A stretch of 64,000 nucleotides of DNA from Novosphingobium sp. CECT 9465 (GTDB lineage: Bacteria > Pseudomonadota > Alphaproteobacteria > Sphingomonadales > Sphingomonadaceae), in NCBI RefSeq assembly GCF_920987055.1, contig NZ_CAKLBX010000001.1:3396501-3460500 (forward strand), written 5' to 3'. Under the pieces are notes generated by a model. It ran no database searches. It was not told the origin of the DNA and worked only from the letters and a program-made list of their open reading frames with translations. Below, in pieces: positions 26,043-36,777 of this stretch. Numbering within the stretch: the stretch's first letter is position 1; every line of letters starts with the position of its first letter. The position numbers were made by a program, and so were the translations under genes.

Positions 26043-26192
26043 TTTTGTCGTTTAACCGGTTTGTCTTCGTGTGCAAGTATGCGACGCAGACTTCCGCACG
26101 TCAGAATGCACGCCCTCCGGCATTGACTTTTCCCGCCAGGAATTGTGCAGTGCATCATGAGAGTGCAACAACACTTGGGTAAAAGAAGATCG

Positions 26193-27077
26193 ATGTCTGG
26201 AAACACTCCGCGCAAGCCCATCCGCAAAGCCGTTTTTCCCGTGGCGGGCCTCGGCACACGCTTTCTGCCGGCCACCAAGGCGATTCCCAAGGAGATGCTG
26301 CCGGTCATCGACCGTCCGCTGATCCAGTATGCGGTGGATGAAGCGCGCGAAGCAGGCATCGAACAGCTGATCTTCGTAACCGGCCGCGGCAAGACTTCGA
26401 TTGTGGAGCATTTCGATACGGCGTTCGAGCTGGAACATACCATGAGCAGCCGTGGCAAGAATCTCGACGTTCTTGAACCCACCCGCATCCAGCCCGGCAA
26501 TCTGGTGACTGTGCGCCAGCAGGTCCCTATGGGACTGGGTCATGCCATCTGGTGCGCCCGCGCGGTCGTCGGCGATGAACCTTTCGCGATCATGCTGCCG
26601 GACGAGATGATGGTCGGCAATCCCGGCTGCATGAAGCAGATGGTCGAAGCGTACAATGACATCGGCGGCAACCTGATCTCAGTTCTCGAAGTGCCGGAAG
26701 AAGAAGTGTCGAGCTATGGCGTGATTGCACCGGGCGCGCGCATTTCCGAAAGCCTGACCGAAGTCACCGCGCTCGTCGAAAAGCCCAAGCGCGAAGATGC
26801 GCCGTCGAACCTGATCATCTCTGGCCGCTATATCCTCCAGCCCGAAGTCATGCGTCTGCTGGAAGGCCAGGAAAAGGGTGCCGGTGGCGAAATCCAGTTG
26901 ACCGACGCGATGGCGCGGATGATCGGCCAGCAGCCGTTCCACGCCGTCACTTTCGCCGGTCGCCGCTTCGATTGCGGCAGCAAGACCGGGTTCGTCGAAG
27001 CGACCCTGGCGCTGGCACTTGAACGCCCCGACATGGCCGACGACGTTCGCGCGATCATGCAGCGCCTGCTCGCCTGA
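26193..27077 (+). CDS. galU: UTP-glucose-1-phosphate uridylyltransferase
   Basis: A 294-residue enzyme making UDP-glucose for exopolysaccharide and lipid glycosylation. The nucleotide-binding signature [19 protein letters not shown] lies near residues 17-35. [28 protein letters not shown] and [11 protein letters not shown] follow. ATG 26193 gives the usual GalU N-terminus; the longer open frame to 26145 adds 16 unsupported residues. A strong hairpin follows the stop. Confidence 0.94.
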   Translation: MSGNTPRKPIRKAVFPVAGLGTRFLPATKAIPKEMLPVIDRPLIQYAVDEAREAGIEQLIFVTGRGKTSIVEHFDTAFELEHTMSSRGKNLDVLEPTRIQPGNLVTVRQQVPMGLGHAIWCARAVVGDEPFAIMLPDEMMVGNPGCMKQMVEAYNDIGGNLISVLEVPEEEVSSYGVIAPGARISESLTEVTALVEKPKREDAPSNLIISGRYILQPEVMRLLEGQEKGAGGEIQLTDAMARMIGQQPFHAVTFAGRRFDCGSKTGFVEATLALALERPDMADDVRAIMQRLLA

Positions 27078-27093
27078 TTGCGAATGTGCTGTC

Positions 27094-27129
27094 CAAAGCT
27101 GCAAAGCTGCGCTTTGCAGCTTTGCAATT
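27094..27129 (+). terminator. Terminator-like hairpin after galU
   Basis: A perfect 14-bp stem (27094-27107 with 27111-27124, built from AAAGCTGC repeats) with a 3-base loop, followed by CAATTTTA. The U-run is short and displaced by two bases. Confidence 0.65.
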
Positions 27130-27222
27130 TTACCATGGACAGCTTCGCAAAACCGCGCCATCGGCGAAAGCACGAGAGATGTGCTGCATCCATCACCTAA
27201 TTCAATGTCAGGAGCGGAAGCC

Positions 27223-27969
27223 ATGAAAGCCCTGGTCTGCGTTAAGCGCGTGATTGACTACAACGTGAAACCGCGTGTGAAGAGCGATGGAACGGGTGTT
27301 GATCTTGCGAACGTCAAGATGAGCATGAACCCGTTTGACGAGATTGCGGTCGAAGAAGCCATTCGCCTGAAAGAGAAGGGCGTTGTGACCGAGATCGTGG
27401 CAGTTTCGGTGGGTCCTCAAAAGGCGCAGGAGACGTTGCGCACGGCGCTGGCGATGGGCGCGGACCGGGCGATCCTGGTGATGAGCGACGATGAGGTCGA
27501 GCCTTTGGCGGTGGCCAAGATCATTGCGGGCATTGCAGGGGAAGAGGCTCCGGGCCTGATTGTGACGGGCAAGCAGGCGATCGACGACGACTCGAACCAG
27601 GTCGGCCAGATGGTCGCCGCGCTGCTGGGCCGTCCGCAGGGCACTTTTGCCAACGAAGTTTCGGTCGAAGGTGACGCCGTTGTCGTCAAGCGCGAGATCG
27701 ACGGCGGTTTGCAGACCGTGCGTCTGGCGCTGCCTGCCGTGGTCACCACCGACTTGCGCCTGAACGAGCCGCGCTATGCCTCGCTGCCCAACATCATGAA
27801 GGCCAAGTCCAAGCCGCTGGCGAACAAGACCCCGGCCGATTACGGCGTGGACGTGGCGCCGCGGCTCAAGACGCTCAAGGTCACCGAACCGCCGGTGCGC
27901 AGCGCCGGGATCAAGGTGCCCGATGTCGACACGCTCGTCGCCAAGCTCAAGGAAATGGGAGTAGCCTGA
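27223..27969 (+). CDS. etfB: Electron transfer flavoprotein beta subunit
   Basis: A 248-residue Etf[21 protein letters not shown] at the N-terminus, [16 protein letters not shown], and the AMP/FAD-region sequence [17 protein letters not shown]. With EtfA it passes electrons from acyl-CoA and other dehydrogenases to ETF-ubiquinone oxidoreductase. The ATG at 27223 follows AGGAGCGGAAGCC. etfA starts 1 bp after the stop. Confidence 0.95.
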   Translation: MKALVCVKRVIDYNVKPRVKSDGTGVDLANVKMSMNPFDEIAVEEAIRLKEKGVVTEIVAVSVGPQKAQETLRTALAMGADRAILVMSDDEVEPLAVAKIIAGIAGEEAPGLIVTGKQAIDDDSNQVGQMVAALLGRPQGTFANEVSVEGDAVVVKREIDGGLQTVRLALPAVVTTDLRLNEPRYASLPNIMKAKSKPLANKTPADYGVDVAPRLKTLKVTEPPVRSAGIKVPDVDTLVAKLKEMGVA

Positions 27970-27970
27970 C

Positions 27971-28903
27971 ATGGCCAAGGTTCTCGTTCTGGTCGAACAC
28001 GACAACGCCTCCGTCAAGGACGCCACCCTCGCCGCGATCACGGCCGCATCGCAGCTTGGCGAAGTGACCGCCCTTGTTGCAGGCGCAGGCTGTGACGGTG
28101 CGGCAAGCGCCGCCGCGCAGATCGCAGGCGTTGCCAAGGTCCTCAAAGCCGATGACGCCGCGCTTGAAAACGCGCTGGCTGAAAACGTCGCGCCGCTCGT
28201 GGCGGGCCTGATGGCCGATTACGACGCCTTCGTCGCGCCCGCCACCACCACCGGCAAGAACGTCGCGCCGCGCGTTGCCGCGCTGCTCGATGTGATGCAG
28301 GTTTCGGACATCCTCTCGGTCGAAGGCCCCAAGACCTTCACTCGCCCGATCTACGCCGGAAACGCCATCGCCACGGTGGAATCCAGCGATGCCAAACTGG
28401 TGATCACCGTGCGCGGCACCGCCTTTGCCAAGGCCGAAGCCACCGGCGGCAGTGCCAGCGTCGAAGCCGTCGCGGCCACCGCCGACAGCGGCCTCAGCAC
28501 TTTCGTCAGCGCCGAAATCGCCAAGTCCGAACGGCCTGAACTGACCAGCGCCAAGGTGATCGTTTCGGGCGGTCGCGCGTTGAAGGACGCGGCGACTTTC
28601 GAACAGGTGATCACGCCCCTGGCCGACAAGCTGAACGCGGCCATCGGCGCGAGCCGTGCTGCGGTCGATGCAGGCTATGTGCCCAACGATTACCAGGTCG
28701 GCCAGACCGGCAAGATCGTCGCCCCCGAAGTCTACATCGCGGTCGGCATCTCCGGCGCGATCCAGCACCTTGCCGGCATGAAGGACAGCAAGACCATCAT
28801 CGCCATCAACAAGGACGAAGACGCCCCGATCTTCCAGGTCGCAGACCTCGGCCTCGTCGGCGACCTCTTCACGCTGGTGCCCGAACTGACGGCCAAGCTG
28901 TAA
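27971..28903 (+). CDS. etfA: Electron transfer flavoprotein alpha subunit
   Basis: A 310-residue EtfA. The C-terminal FAD-binding domain is clear: [41 protein letters not shown] (quoted in parts: [25 protein letters not shown]) and [22 protein letters not shown]. It forms a heterodimer with EtfB. Codon use is strongly biased in both genes, consistent with high expression. A bidirectional terminator follows. Confidence 0.95.
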   Translation: MAKVLVLVEHDNASVKDATLAAITAASQLGEVTALVAGAGCDGAASAAAQIAGVAKVLKADDAALENALAENVAPLVAGLMADYDAFVAPATTTGKNVAPRVAALLDVMQVSDILSVEGPKTFTRPIYAGNAIATVESSDAKLVITVRGTAFAKAEATGGSASVEAVAATADSGLSTFVSAEIAKSERPELTSAKVIVSGGRALKDAATFEQVITPLADKLNAAIGASRAAVDAGYVPNDYQVGQTGKIVAPEVYIAVGISGAIQHLAGMKDSKTIIAINKDEDAPIFQVADLGLVGDLFTLVPELTAKL

Positions 28904-28926
28904 GACCTTCCCTCAACACAACCCCA

Positions 28927-28957
28927 AAGGCCCCGCTCATAAAGCGGGGCCTTTTTG
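28927..28957 (+). terminator. Rho-independent terminator of etfBA
   Basis: AAGGCCCCGCT and AGCGGGGCCTT arms (28927-28937, 28943-28953) with a short loop, then TTTTGTTT. It lies between convergent genes; the A residues on its left side also allow it to serve the acetyltransferase gene. Confidence 0.9.
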
Positions 28958-28959
28958 TT

Positions 28960-29424
28960 TCAGCGCAAGGGAAGCGTCATACACTGGCTGAAATCGTCGA
29001 GCACGTAGTCGGCGAAGGCCTCGCAATTGACGAAGCCGTGCTTCCGATACAGCCCGATCGCCGGTTCGAAAGCCGGGCCTTGCCCAGTCTCAAGACTGAC
29101 GCGCATATATCCCCGCGTCCGTGCCACTTCCAGCAGGTGCAGCAGCACCGCCTCGCCCACGCCCTTACCCAGCCATTCGGGGGATGCGCGCATCGACTTC
29201 AATTCGCCGTGGGCCGGATCGATTTCGCGGATCGCACCCATTCCGGCAAGCTCATCGCCCATCCATGCCGAATAGAACGTCACACCGGGCTGGCGCAGGC
29301 TTTCCACCGGCAGGGCGTGAACCTTGCAGGCGGGGGAACTGGCGTGCATGTTCGAAAGGTGCAAGGCCACCAGCGCCCGGATTTCCTCGCCGGACACGTC
29401 ATCTTCGACGATCGTCAGTTCCAT
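28960..29424 (-). CDS. GNAT-family N-acetyltransferase
   Basis: A 154-residue GNAT protein, with the acetyl-CoA loop SPEWLGKGVGEAVLLHLLEVARTRGY and a C-terminal IGLYRKHGFVNCEAFADY motif. This pattern is close to the PhnO/YiaC-like small acetyltransferases. The ATG at 29424 has GGAGGG at about 9-bp spacing; a GTG three codons upstream abuts that site and is less likely. The substrate is unknown. It is directly downstream of the RDD gene (6 bp). Confidence 0.82.
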   Translation of the reverse strand: MELTIVEDDVSGEEIRALVALHLSNMHASSPACKVHALPVESLRQPGVTFYSAWMGDELAGMGAIREIDPAHGELKSMRASPEWLGKGVGEAVLLHLLEVARTRGYMRVSLETGQGPAFEPAIGLYRKHGFVNCEAFADYVLDDFSQCMTLPLR

Positions 29425-29429
29425 CGCCT

Positions 29430-30395
29430 TCACCCTCCCGTATGCTTGTCCGCCTTGCGTTTACCAAAGCGCATACCCGTTTCAAGACGGGCGCGCAGTT
29501 GGGCGTAATAGGCTTCAAGAAAGGCGCGTTCGTCGCCCGATCCCGCGCTCCAGCCAATCTTGCGGCAGATCGTCTGCGCCACGTCTCTCAGCGCTTCCTC
29601 GCGGTTTTCACGCAACACGCGCTCCAGCGTTTGCAGTTCGAACTCGCCGTAGACGGCAAGATCAGCGTCGCTGAAGCGGTATTGCGCGCCTGTCGTCGCT
29701 GAATGCCCGCGCGCGCCGCCGCTGACCGATAATGCCTGCTCCAGTTTGCGTTTGGGCGCTTCGACCACCCATGTTCCCGCGATCAGGTCTCCGCAGCGCA
29801 GCCGGTCACGGTTGAAGAACGGGAACAGCGCGAAGATGAGGAACCAGACAAGGCCCGCCCAGCCAGCAAGATCGGTATCGCCGCTTTCCGCCCAGGCTGA
29901 AGCGATGAACACCACGGGCATGAAAAGTTCGATATCACGCACCAGATTGCGCGCGATCACCGCCTCGGTCGTCAGCCTTGCGCCACCGCTGGCGCTGCCG
30001 CGCGCGGCCACGCGAATGCCGACCATGCGCTTGCCCGGCGTCGCCCCGCGTGGCCCCAGTTCGAAGAACAGGAACCACGCATTGCGGAACAGGAACAGCG
30101 CGATGATCCACAATACGCCCAGCGCCTGCACCGCATGAGCCGCAGGGCTTTTTCCTCCATCGAGATCGATCCCAGCCCCTTCGGCAATCTTGAACAGGAT
30201 CAGCGTCAGCCCGATCATCGCCCCGACAATCAGGGCAAGATCGATCATCAAGGCACCGGCCCGCGCCCCGCGCGAGGCGAGCAGGAACGGCAGCGGCACC
30301 CCTTCGGGCGTGATTACCACGCGCCGCCGCTTTGCCTCGAAATCGAGCGGGGTAAGCGATGGGGCCTTGGGCCGGAACGGGAGGGTCAGCGCCAT
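29430..30395 (-). CDS. RDD-family membrane protein
   Basis: A 321-residue inner-membrane protein. The RDD domain (about 45-210) shows arginine in RGARAGALMIDL, three or four hydrophobic segments and the GATPGKRMVGIRV motif. The cytoplasmic C-terminal 110 residues are charged and helical. The start overlaps the SpoIIM-like gene's stop. It is the last gene of a MoxR/DUF58 operon in which every junction overlaps; RDD proteins are common partners there. Function is unknown. Confidence 0.85.
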   Translation of the reverse strand: MALTLPFRPKAPSLTPLDFEAKRRRVVITPEGVPLPFLLASRGARAGALMIDLALIVGAMIGLTLILFKIAEGAGIDLDGGKSPAAHAVQALGVLWIIALFLFRNAWFLFFELGPRGATPGKRMVGIRVAARGSASGGARLTTEAVIARNLVRDIELFMPVVFIASAWAESGDTDLAGWAGLVWFLIFALFPFFNRDRLRCGDLIAGTWVVEAPKRKLEQALSVSGGARGHSATTGAQYRFSDADLAVYGEFELQTLERVLRENREEALRDVAQTICRKIGWSAGSGDERAFLEAYYAQLRARLETGMRFGKRKADKHTGG

Positions 30396-31465
30396 CAGAC
30401 CTTCACACCCCTGCGAAACGCAAAGAAATAGCCGGTCCAGAACACGAGCATGAACGTGCCCACGGTCAGCCGTGCGGGCGTGGTATCCACAAGTTGCCGC
30501 GCGAAGCCTTCCAGCACAGCGGCGACGATCAGCATCAGTACCACGCCGGTCATCACTTGCGCCGCGCGCCGCCCGGCGGCGGCGGCGGCATCGAGGACCG
30601 AGGCATTGCCCGGAAAAGCCATTGCGCGCCCGATGTGAAGGCCCGCGGCGCCCGCCAGCAGAATCGCGAACAGTTCGGTCGTGCCGTGGATCGAAAGCCA
30701 GCCCGCGAAATCCAGTAGCAACCCCTGCCCATGAAAGAGCCACAGCATCGCCCCCAGCAAGGCGGTGTTCTGAATCAGCAGCAGCATCGTCGGCAAGCCG
30801 AAGGCAAAGCCCAGCGCAAAGCACAGGATCGAGACTTGTGCGTTGTTGCTGAACAGGCTGGCGGCAAACACGCTCATCCCGTCCTGATCCTGATTGCCGA
30901 AAATGGTGGCCCGCAACACTTCGCGGCTGGCACCGGGCACGCGCTCATCGGCAAAACCCGCGGAAACCAGGGCATAATACCATTCGGGATTGGAATCGAC
31001 GAGCAGCCAGCCGACTGCCGTGCCCGCCACCATCAGCGCCAGTGCGATCAGTATGTCCGCGCCCATGGCCCGCACCGCCGCGCTCCATTCGCCACCAAGG
31101 AAGCGTTTGAACCACGACCACAACGATGCGCGAGGGCCATAGACAAGGAACCATGCCCGTTGCGTCAGCGCTTCGAGATAGACGATCAGCGCCGAATCGA
31201 GCGAAGTTTCGCGCGCGATCGAAAGACTGGAGGCCGCCGTGCGATAAAGCGCAGGCAGGGCGAGCAGATCGTCGTCGGACAGGCGGCGCATCCGCCCCGC
31301 CTCCATGTTCGTGACAATCGCTTCCAGCCGCTTCCATTCGCCCTCGCGCTCCAGCCGGAAGCGGTCCGAGCGCAAGGCCGCCTGTTCTGCCGCCACGGCC
31401 TGCTGCGGGGCCTTAGCAAACCAGCCGCCGATCTTCTGCGCGATTGTGGGGGCTGTGGCCGTCAT
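30395..31465 (-). CDS. Stage II sporulation protein M-like (SpoIIM/DUF95) membrane protein
   Basis: A 356-residue protein. A soluble N-terminus of about 130 residues, with LERE-GEWKRLEAIV and LPALYRTAASSLSIAR, is followed by about five membrane segments. Family signatures are GWLLVDSNPEWYYALV, NNAQVSILCFALGFAFG, and HGTTELFAILLAGAAGLHIG. Despite the name, this family occurs in non-sporulating bacteria next to RDD, DUF58 and MoxR genes, as here. Confidence 0.83.
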   Translation of the reverse strand: MTATAPTIAQKIGGWFAKAPQQAVAAEQAALRSDRFRLEREGEWKRLEAIVTNMEAGRMRRLSDDDLLALPALYRTAASSLSIARETSLDSALIVYLEALTQRAWFLVYGPRASLWSWFKRFLGGEWSAAVRAMGADILIALALMVAGTAVGWLLVDSNPEWYYALVSAGFADERVPGASREVLRATIFGNQDQDGMSVFAASLFSNNAQVSILCFALGFAFGLPTMLLLIQNTALLGAMLWLFHGQGLLLDFAGWLSIHGTTELFAILLAGAAGLHIGRAMAFPGNASVLDAAAAAGRRAAQVMTGVVLMLIVAAVLEGFARQLVDTTPARLTVGTFMLVFWTGYFFAFRRGVKV

Positions 31466-32790
31466 CCGATACGCCCCTCGCGCTTGACCGCCAGATAAGC
31501 GTCCAGCAACCGCGTACCGATCTTGTCATGCGGGGCTTCGATCACCCGCACACCAATGTGACGCAGGCGCCGCAGCACCAGTGCGCGCTGCCGGATCAGC
31601 GAATTGGCGGTCACCGCCGCTGCGACCGCCTGCATGTCTTCGACCGGGGCCGCCACGATCCGGGCAAGATCGGCATCGGTCATCACCACGAACAGCACGA
31701 CATGGCGCTCAACCAGCCGTCCGACATTCTCGACCATAAGTTCGGCGCTGGTCGGATCGGCAAAATCGGAAAACAGCACAATCAATGATCGGCGCTGGAG
31801 GCGGGCGGCGAGTGTGGACAGCGCCAGCGTGAAATTCGGTTCGCCGGGATGATAGTCCAGCCCCGCCGCTGCGCGCTGCAACCGCGCGAAATCGCGGCTT
31901 GACGTGACGAAGGGCGTGGCGACTTCGGGCCGCGCGGCAAAGCCGAACAGGGCCACCCGATCCTGCGCCTTCAACGCGACATAGGCGGTGGTCAGCGCGG
32001 CGGTGACCGCACGGTCGATGCGCGGCAGGCCTTCGATCGGTTCGCACATCGCCTGCCCGCAATCGAACGCGAACACGATCTGGTTGTTGCGCTCGACCTC
32101 GTATTCCTTGGCATAGAGGCGCGCGTGGCGGGCCGAGCTTTTCCAGTCGATCCGGCGGCGGTCCATGCCCGGTTCGTATTCGGCCAGCGCCTCAAAATCG
32201 GTGCCCTCGCCACGAATGCGCCGGGCGATCAGGCCGAACTGGGCATCGCGCAGGAATATCTGGAGGGCCGGGCTGCGCACCGGGGCGATGTTGGGCCAGA
32301 CGCGCACCATGCTGTCCAGCGCACGGCTGGTCTGGCGATGGGCAAGGCCGAGCGGGCCGGTCCAGCGCAGCCATATGCGGGACACCGTCCCCGTTCCGCG
32401 CCGATTGGGGGTGAGGCTGGTCGAACCGCTCCACGTCCCATCCTGCGGGTTCAGGCCAAGCGCGATGCGGCCACCGGGGGCAAGGCGCGGATCGCATTCC
32501 AGCGCGGCTTCAGGCTGCGCGCGCCGCCCTGCGCGGACCAGATCGGCCAGCACGGTCAGCGTTGCGGCCTCGCCCACTTCGGCATCGGCGGGCACGATCA
32601 CGCGCAGGTCCGCCATCGTTCCGGCAAACAGCCCGTCAAGCAGCACCAGCACAAGCATGGCTCCGCCAATCGCGGGCGCGGCGATCCATGCGCCGGGCGC
32701 GGCGGCGGCGAGAATCAGTGCCAGCGGCGCCAGCCCCGCCACGATCAGCACCGCGCGCCGCGTGGGCAGCAAGGCGGCGGGTCGGTTCAA
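31462..32790 (-). CDS. DUF58-domain protein
   Basis: A 442-residue protein with two N-terminal membrane segments (about 10-60) and a DUF58 region. The hallmark [33 protein letters not shown] (quoted in parts: [25 protein letters not shown]) sits near residues 200-235. A von Willebrand A-like part follows, with [10 protein letters not shown] and [12 protein letters not shown]. Partner of the MoxR ATPase, with which it overlaps by 4 bp. Such pairs are thought to act as chaperones for envelope complexes. Confidence 0.86.
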   Translation of the reverse strand: MNRPAALLPTRRAVLIVAGLAPLALILAAAAPGAWIAAPAIGGAMLVLVLLDGLFAGTMADLRVIVPADAEVGEAATLTVLADLVRAGRRAQPEAALECDPRLAPGGRIALGLNPQDGTWSGSTSLTPNRRGTGTVSRIWLRWTGPLGLAHRQTSRALDSMVRVWPNIAPVRSPALQIFLRDAQFGLIARRIRGEGTDFEALAEYEPGMDRRRIDWKSSARHARLYAKEYEVERNNQIVFAFDCGQAMCEPIEGLPRIDRAVTAALTTAYVALKAQDRVALFGFAARPEVATPFVTSSRDFARLQRAAAGLDYHPGEPNFTLALSTLAARLQRRSLIVLFSDFADPTSAELMVENVGRLVERHVVLFVVMTDADLARIVAAPVEDMQAVAAAVTANSLIRQRALVLRRLRHIGVRVIEAPHDKIGTRLLDAYLAVKREGRIG

Positions 32791-33752
32791 CGCGGCGCTT
32801 CCGTGGCGTCCACCAGCGCCGCGACGATGGCCTCGACCTGCTTGCCCTCGATCTCTGCCGCCGGGCTGAGCAGCAGCCGGTGGCGCAGGACGGCCGTGGC
32901 GAGCGCCTTGACGTCATCGGGGATCACATACCCCCGGCCATCCAGCGCGGCACGGGCGCGCGCAGCCCCTGCCAGCAACACGGCGGCGCGCGGCGATGCG
33001 CCCGCCACAAGATCACCGGTTTCGCGCGTGGCGCGCACCAGCCGCACCACGTAATCGACGATCGATTCAGCCAAGGTCACGCCCGCAACGGCGTCACCCG
33101 CGCGCGCCAGTTCGGTGCTGCCGGTCACTGCCGCAATGCCCATTTGCGCAGGCTTGGGGGCGCCGCGCCCCTCGCCGTAACGGGTGACGATCCGGGCTTC
33201 TTCTTCCGCCGATGGATAGCCCACCAGCAGCTTGAACAGGAAACGGTCAAGCTGCGCTTCGGGCAAGGGATAAACGCCCTGGCTCTCGATCGGGTTCTGG
33301 GTGGCGACGACCATGAAGCGGTCCGACAAGGCATGGGCCTCGCCATCCAGTGTCACCCGGCGCTCCTGCATCGCCTCAAGCAGGGCGGCCTGCGTCTTGG
33401 GCGGGGTGCGGTTGATTTCATCGGCGAGCAGCAATTCGTGGAAGATCGGCCCGCGCGTCAAGGTGAACTGGCTGGTCTGGAAGTTGAACAGGTTGGACCC
33501 CAGAATGTCTCCCGGCATCAGGTCGGGCGTGAACTGGATGCGCCCGAAATCCAGCCCCAGCGAGGCGGCAAGGCACTGGGCGAGAAACGTCTTGGCGGTG
33601 CCCGGAGGGCCTTCGAGCAGGACGTGCCCGCCCGCGAACAGCGCGACGAGGAGGTGGTCGAGCACCTCTTCCTGTCCGACCACGGCCTTGCCCACTTCGC
33701 CGCGAATCCTCGCCGCCAGCGCGCCAAGCTCCTCAAGGGTCATTTCGCTCAC
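32787..33752 (-). CDS. MoxR-type AAA+ ATPase
   Basis: A 321-residue AAA+ ATPase. Walker A is [10 protein letters not shown] near residues 48-57 and Walker B is [14 protein letters not shown] near 108-121. [22 protein letters not shown] (quoted in parts: [19 protein letters not shown]) is the MoxR sensor 1 region, and GASPRAAV is sensor 2. Start and stop overlap both neighbours as ATGA. It probably acts with the DUF58, DUF4350 and DUF4129 proteins. Confidence 0.92.
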   Translation of the reverse strand: MSEMTLEELGALAARIRGEVGKAVVGQEEVLDHLLVALFAGGHVLLEGPPGTAKTFLAQCLAASLGLDFGRIQFTPDLMPGDILGSNLFNFQTSQFTLTRGPIFHELLLADEINRTPPKTQAALLEAMQERRVTLDGEAHALSDRFMVVATQNPIESQGVYPLPEAQLDRFLFKLLVGYPSAEEEARIVTRYGEGRGAPKPAQMGIAAVTGSTELARAGDAVAGVTLAESIVDYVVRLVRATRETGDLVAGASPRAAVLLAGAARARAALDGRGYVIPDDVKALATAVLRHRLLLSPAAEIEGKQVEAIVAALVDATEAPR

Positions 33753-35029
33753 GTCAGGTCCTTTTCGATCTGGTGGACCACGGCGGCGCGCCGGGTCAGG
33801 TCATGCGGTTTGCGCGCTGCGCGCAAATGTGCGGCGGCGGCGGAAAAACGGGGCCCCTGAAGCCCGCGCCGGTCCTGCGCGGCATCGATCAGCTGCTCGG
33901 TCTGCTCGGCTGATTGACCGCGCGGCAGGCCCAGCGCAAACGCCAGCCGCTCACGCGCAGCGTTGGCATAGGGCGCGGCGACAAGGTGCACACGGCCCGC
34001 GCGGCGAATCAGTCCGGCAGCATTCGCTACCAGCGCGGCCTTTCCGTTGACGATCTCAGGGCCGGATTGCAGCGCCGGGCCAAAGCGATGGAACGCGCGC
34101 CACATCACCGCAAGCGCGGCAAGGAGGAGGCACAGTGTTGCCGCAAGGAACGGTGGTTCGAACGCCAGCGTCAGCAGATTGCGGCTTGCGCCAAAGCCGT
34201 TGAAGGTCATGTCAAAGGCAAAGGGCTGGCTGCGGTTGTCCGCCGTGGCCAGGATCAGGTCGCGCGCCATCAGCGCGGTCGCCTTGTCGGCAAGCCCCCA
34301 GTTGTCGAGCAGGTCCGGTTCGAACACCAGCACCACGGGATAAAGGCCCTCGTCATCACCGCCATAACCGGGATCGATCCCGGCGAACTGGTTGAGCGCG
34401 GGGTAATAGCCATCGTCATCCAGCCAGGCGGCAAGAACCTTGCCGTTGCCCGCGTTGACGATGGGCACCAGACCCCTGCCCGATCCTGTCTCCACCTGCC
34501 GGTCATCGGGTAATGGCCCTCGCCTGCCTCCAACCCGCCATCCGCCCGCAGGGGCCGACTTTTCGGTGCCGATCTCGACCGTCACATTGTCGGCAAAGCC
34601 TTCCCATTGTGGTGCGGATGTGCCGAAAACCTGCACCCAACCGCGCTTGGCCTTCTTGCCGGATACCCCAACGGCCATCCACTTGGGCGTGACCACGATG
34701 GTCGGACCGACATAGCGCCGCGCCTCGACCACTTTGGCGATGTCCTTGCCATCGGCCTCTGCAGGCGGAGTCAGGATCAGCAATCCGGGCGTCGTTTCCA
34801 GGGTTCGGCGATTGCGCTGGCGGACAACGTCGAGGTCTTCTGCCTCAAGCATTCTGGCGATACCGGCATAGCCATTGAGACCATGCCCGCCCACATGCGC
34901 GCCGCCATTGTTGCCGCTGCCGCCGGTGTTGTTGCCAAGGAACCATAGCAGCGCCACGAACGCCAACGCGCCGACCAGCAGCATCCCGATCACGGTGCCG
35001 CGCGGAAACGGTGAGACCTGACTGCTCAT
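33749..35029 (-). CDS. DUF4350-domain membrane protein
   Basis: A 426-residue protein with an N-terminal membrane segment (about 10-30), a periplasmic DUF4350 part holding [20 protein letters not shown] near 58-77 and [11 protein letters not shown], and a second membrane segment near 295-312. A cytoplasmic tail contains [20 protein letters not shown]4350 proteins typically sit in MoxR operons, as here, and resemble a GATase-like fold without catalysis. The role is unknown. Confidence 0.78.
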   Translation of the reverse strand: MSSQVSPFPRGTVIGMLLVGALAFVALLWFLGNNTGGSGNNGGAHVGGHGLNGYAGIARMLEAEDLDVVRQRNRRTLETTPGLLILTPPAEADGKDIAKVVEARRYVGPTIVVTPKWMAVGVSGKKAKRGWVQVFGTSAPQWEGFADNVTVEIGTEKSAPAGGWRVGGRRGPLPDDRQVETGSGRGLVPIVNAGNGKVLAAWLDDDGYYPALNQFAGIDPGYGGDDEGLYPVVLVFEPDLLDNWGLADKATALMARDLILATADNRSQPFAFDMTFNGFGASRNLLTLAFEPPFLAATLCLLLAALAVMWRAFHRFGPALQSGPEIVNGKAALVANAAGLIRRAGRVHLVAAPYANAARERLAFALGLPRGQSAEQTEQLIDAAQDRRGLQGPRFSAAAAHLRAARKPHDLTRRAAVVHQIEKDLT

Positions 35030-35718
35030 GCGACCACCTCGATCCGCTCCAGCGCGAACCGGGCATAGGCCGCGCGCGCCGCAGACCAGTCAGCCGAATC
35101 GAGACAGCGCAGGGCGTAGCGCGCCCGCTCGACCAGTCCGGCAATCTCGGCAAAGGCGTGGCGGGCGCTTTGCGGAAGGGCGGCAATGGCCCCGATCTCG
35201 CGCGCCGTGCTTGACGGCGTCAGCCAATCGGGCCGGACACGGGCAATCTGGCCGATGCTGCGCTGAAGCAGAAGATGAGCGGCTTCATCGAAGCGACCCT
35301 CTGCGGCCAGCCGGTCCGCGTCTTCCAGCAGCGCCAGCGCCTCTTCGCGGGCAGGCGTCCATTCAGGCGCGGGAACTTTGGCCCGACCCCGGCGCTCCCG
35401 CCACAAAGGCCACAGCAGCGTCCACGCGATCCATGCCGCGCCGATGCCTGCCCCGGCCAGCAGCGCCAGTTCGACCCAGTTCCAGCTTGCGCCCAGCATG
35501 CGCCCGAACGGCGAAAGCAGCCATTCGAGAAAGCGCCCCAGCGCTTTCAGCCATTCCGGCGTAACCGGAACAGGATCGGGCGGGACGGGCGCAAACTGGA
35601 TGTCGCCGGAATCGCGAATCGCACCCCACGCCTTTTCCGCTGTCACTGTATCATTGCTTGAAGGGGATGCCGCCACGTCGGCATTGGTCGCACGTGAAAC
35701 CGCCGTGGGCAAGCGCAA
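35026..35718 (-). CDS. DUF4129-like protein
   Basis: A frame of up to 230 residues with one membrane segment (about 83-105) and a helical DUF4129-type C-terminus: ALLEDADRLAAEGRFDEAAHLLL (quoted as LAAEGRFDEAAHLLL), PSSTAREIG and ERARYALRCLDSADW. The only start that fits is TTG at 35718, immediately after the pheA stop; later internal starts are possible. It is the first MoxR-operon gene and appears to be co-transcribed with pheA. Confidence 0.7.
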   Translation of the reverse strand: MRLPTAVSRATNADVAASPSSNDTVTAEKAWGAIRDSGDIQFAPVPPDPVPVTPEWLKALGRFLEWLLSPFGRMLGASWNWVELALLAGAGIGAAWIAWTLLWPLWRERRGRAKVPAPEWTPAREEALALLEDADRLAAEGRFDEAAHLLLQRSIGQIARVRPDWLTPSSTAREIGAIAALPQSARHAFAEIAGLVERARYALRCLDSADWSAARAAYARFALERIEVVA

Positions 35719-36609
35719 CTAACCCCGTATGCGCTCCATCGGGTAAGTGCCCAACATGCGCAGCCGCTTGGCGAAGTATTCCAGCTCGTCCAACGCGCGG
35801 TCGACAGCCGGATCGCCAGGTGCCCCCACGATGTCGGCAAAGAATTCGGTCGCGGCAAAGCTCGCCCCGCGCTGGTAGCTTTCCAGCTTGGTCATGTTGA
35901 CGCCGTTGGTGGCAAAGCCGCCCAGCGCCTTGTAAAGCGCGGCGGGAATGTTGCGCACTTCGAACACGAAGGTCGTCATCGCCGGGACCTTGATGGCCGC
36001 AGGGTCCAGCGGGGTCTTCGAAAGGATCACGAAGCGTGTGGTGTTGTCATGCGCGTCCTCGACGTTGTGCTCGATCACCTTCAGGCCATAAAGCTCTGCC
36101 GCAATCGCCGGGGCAAGCGCCGCAACCGTGGGATCGCCCAGTTCGGCAACATAGGCCGCGGCACCCGCCGTATCGGCATAGCTCAACGGCACGATGCCCC
36201 GCTCGCGCAAGTAGAATCGCGATTGGCCCAGCGCCTGCGGGTGGCTGTAAGCGGCGGTGAACGGGCCATCGCCCAGCGCCATCAGGCTGGCGTGAATATC
36301 AAGGAAATGTTCGCCGGTGATCGACAACCCGCTTTCCGGCAGCAGGAAATGAATGTCGGCAACACGACCGTTCTGTGAATTTTCGATCGGAATGATCGCC
36401 CGGCCCGCACGGCCTTCCTTCACGGCATCCAGCGCATCTTCGAAAGAGAAGCATGGCAAGGGCAGGCAATCGGGCAGCGCTTCCATTGCAGCCCGGTGCG
36501 AATTCGCACCCGGAGCGCCCTGGAACGACACTGCGCGCGCGGGATCGGCCTTGGCGGCGGCGGCCATCTGCTCGACCAGGGCGAGCGCGGGGGCGGGATA
36601 GCTCTGCAT
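35719..36609 (-). CDS. pheA: Prephenate dehydratase
   Basis: A 296-residue monofunctional prephenate dehydratase for phenylalanine synthesis. The catalytic part begins with VSFQGAPGANSHRAA and contains AIIPIENSQNGRVADIH and DNTTRFVIL, the threonine motif essential for catalysis. The C-terminal ACT domain (about 205-290) has GALYKAL-like PAALYKALGGFATNGVNMTKLES, quoted as FATNGVNMTKLES, the phenylalanine-binding site for feedback inhibition. The start at 36609 gives a standard N-terminus; the longer open frame runs through the divergent cytochrome gene. Confidence 0.93.
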   Translation of the reverse strand: MQSYPAPALALVEQMAAAAKADPARAVSFQGAPGANSHRAAMEALPDCLPLPCFSFEDALDAVKEGRAGRAIIPIENSQNGRVADIHFLLPESGLSITGEHFLDIHASLMALGDGPFTAAYSHPQALGQSRFYLRERGIVPLSYADTAGAAAYVAELGDPTVAALAPAIAAELYGLKVIEHNVEDAHDNTTRFVILSKTPLDPAAIKVPAMTTFVFEVRNIPAALYKALGGFATNGVNMTKLESYQRGASFAATEFFADIVGAPGDPAVDRALDELEYFAKRLRMLGTYPMERIRG

Positions 36610-36777
36610 GGTGCCAGCGCGATTAGGCCGGTGTTGCACAGGCGGCAAGGGCAGCTTGGCGCTTTTGGGCGATTTACGCGTCAAACCATCTTGCGCTGCG
36701 GCGGGGCGGTCACTAGAGCGAGCCGCAACTCGCGCGGGGGTCGGCAGGGTGTCGGCGTGCGCCAATGGGGCTCGTAA

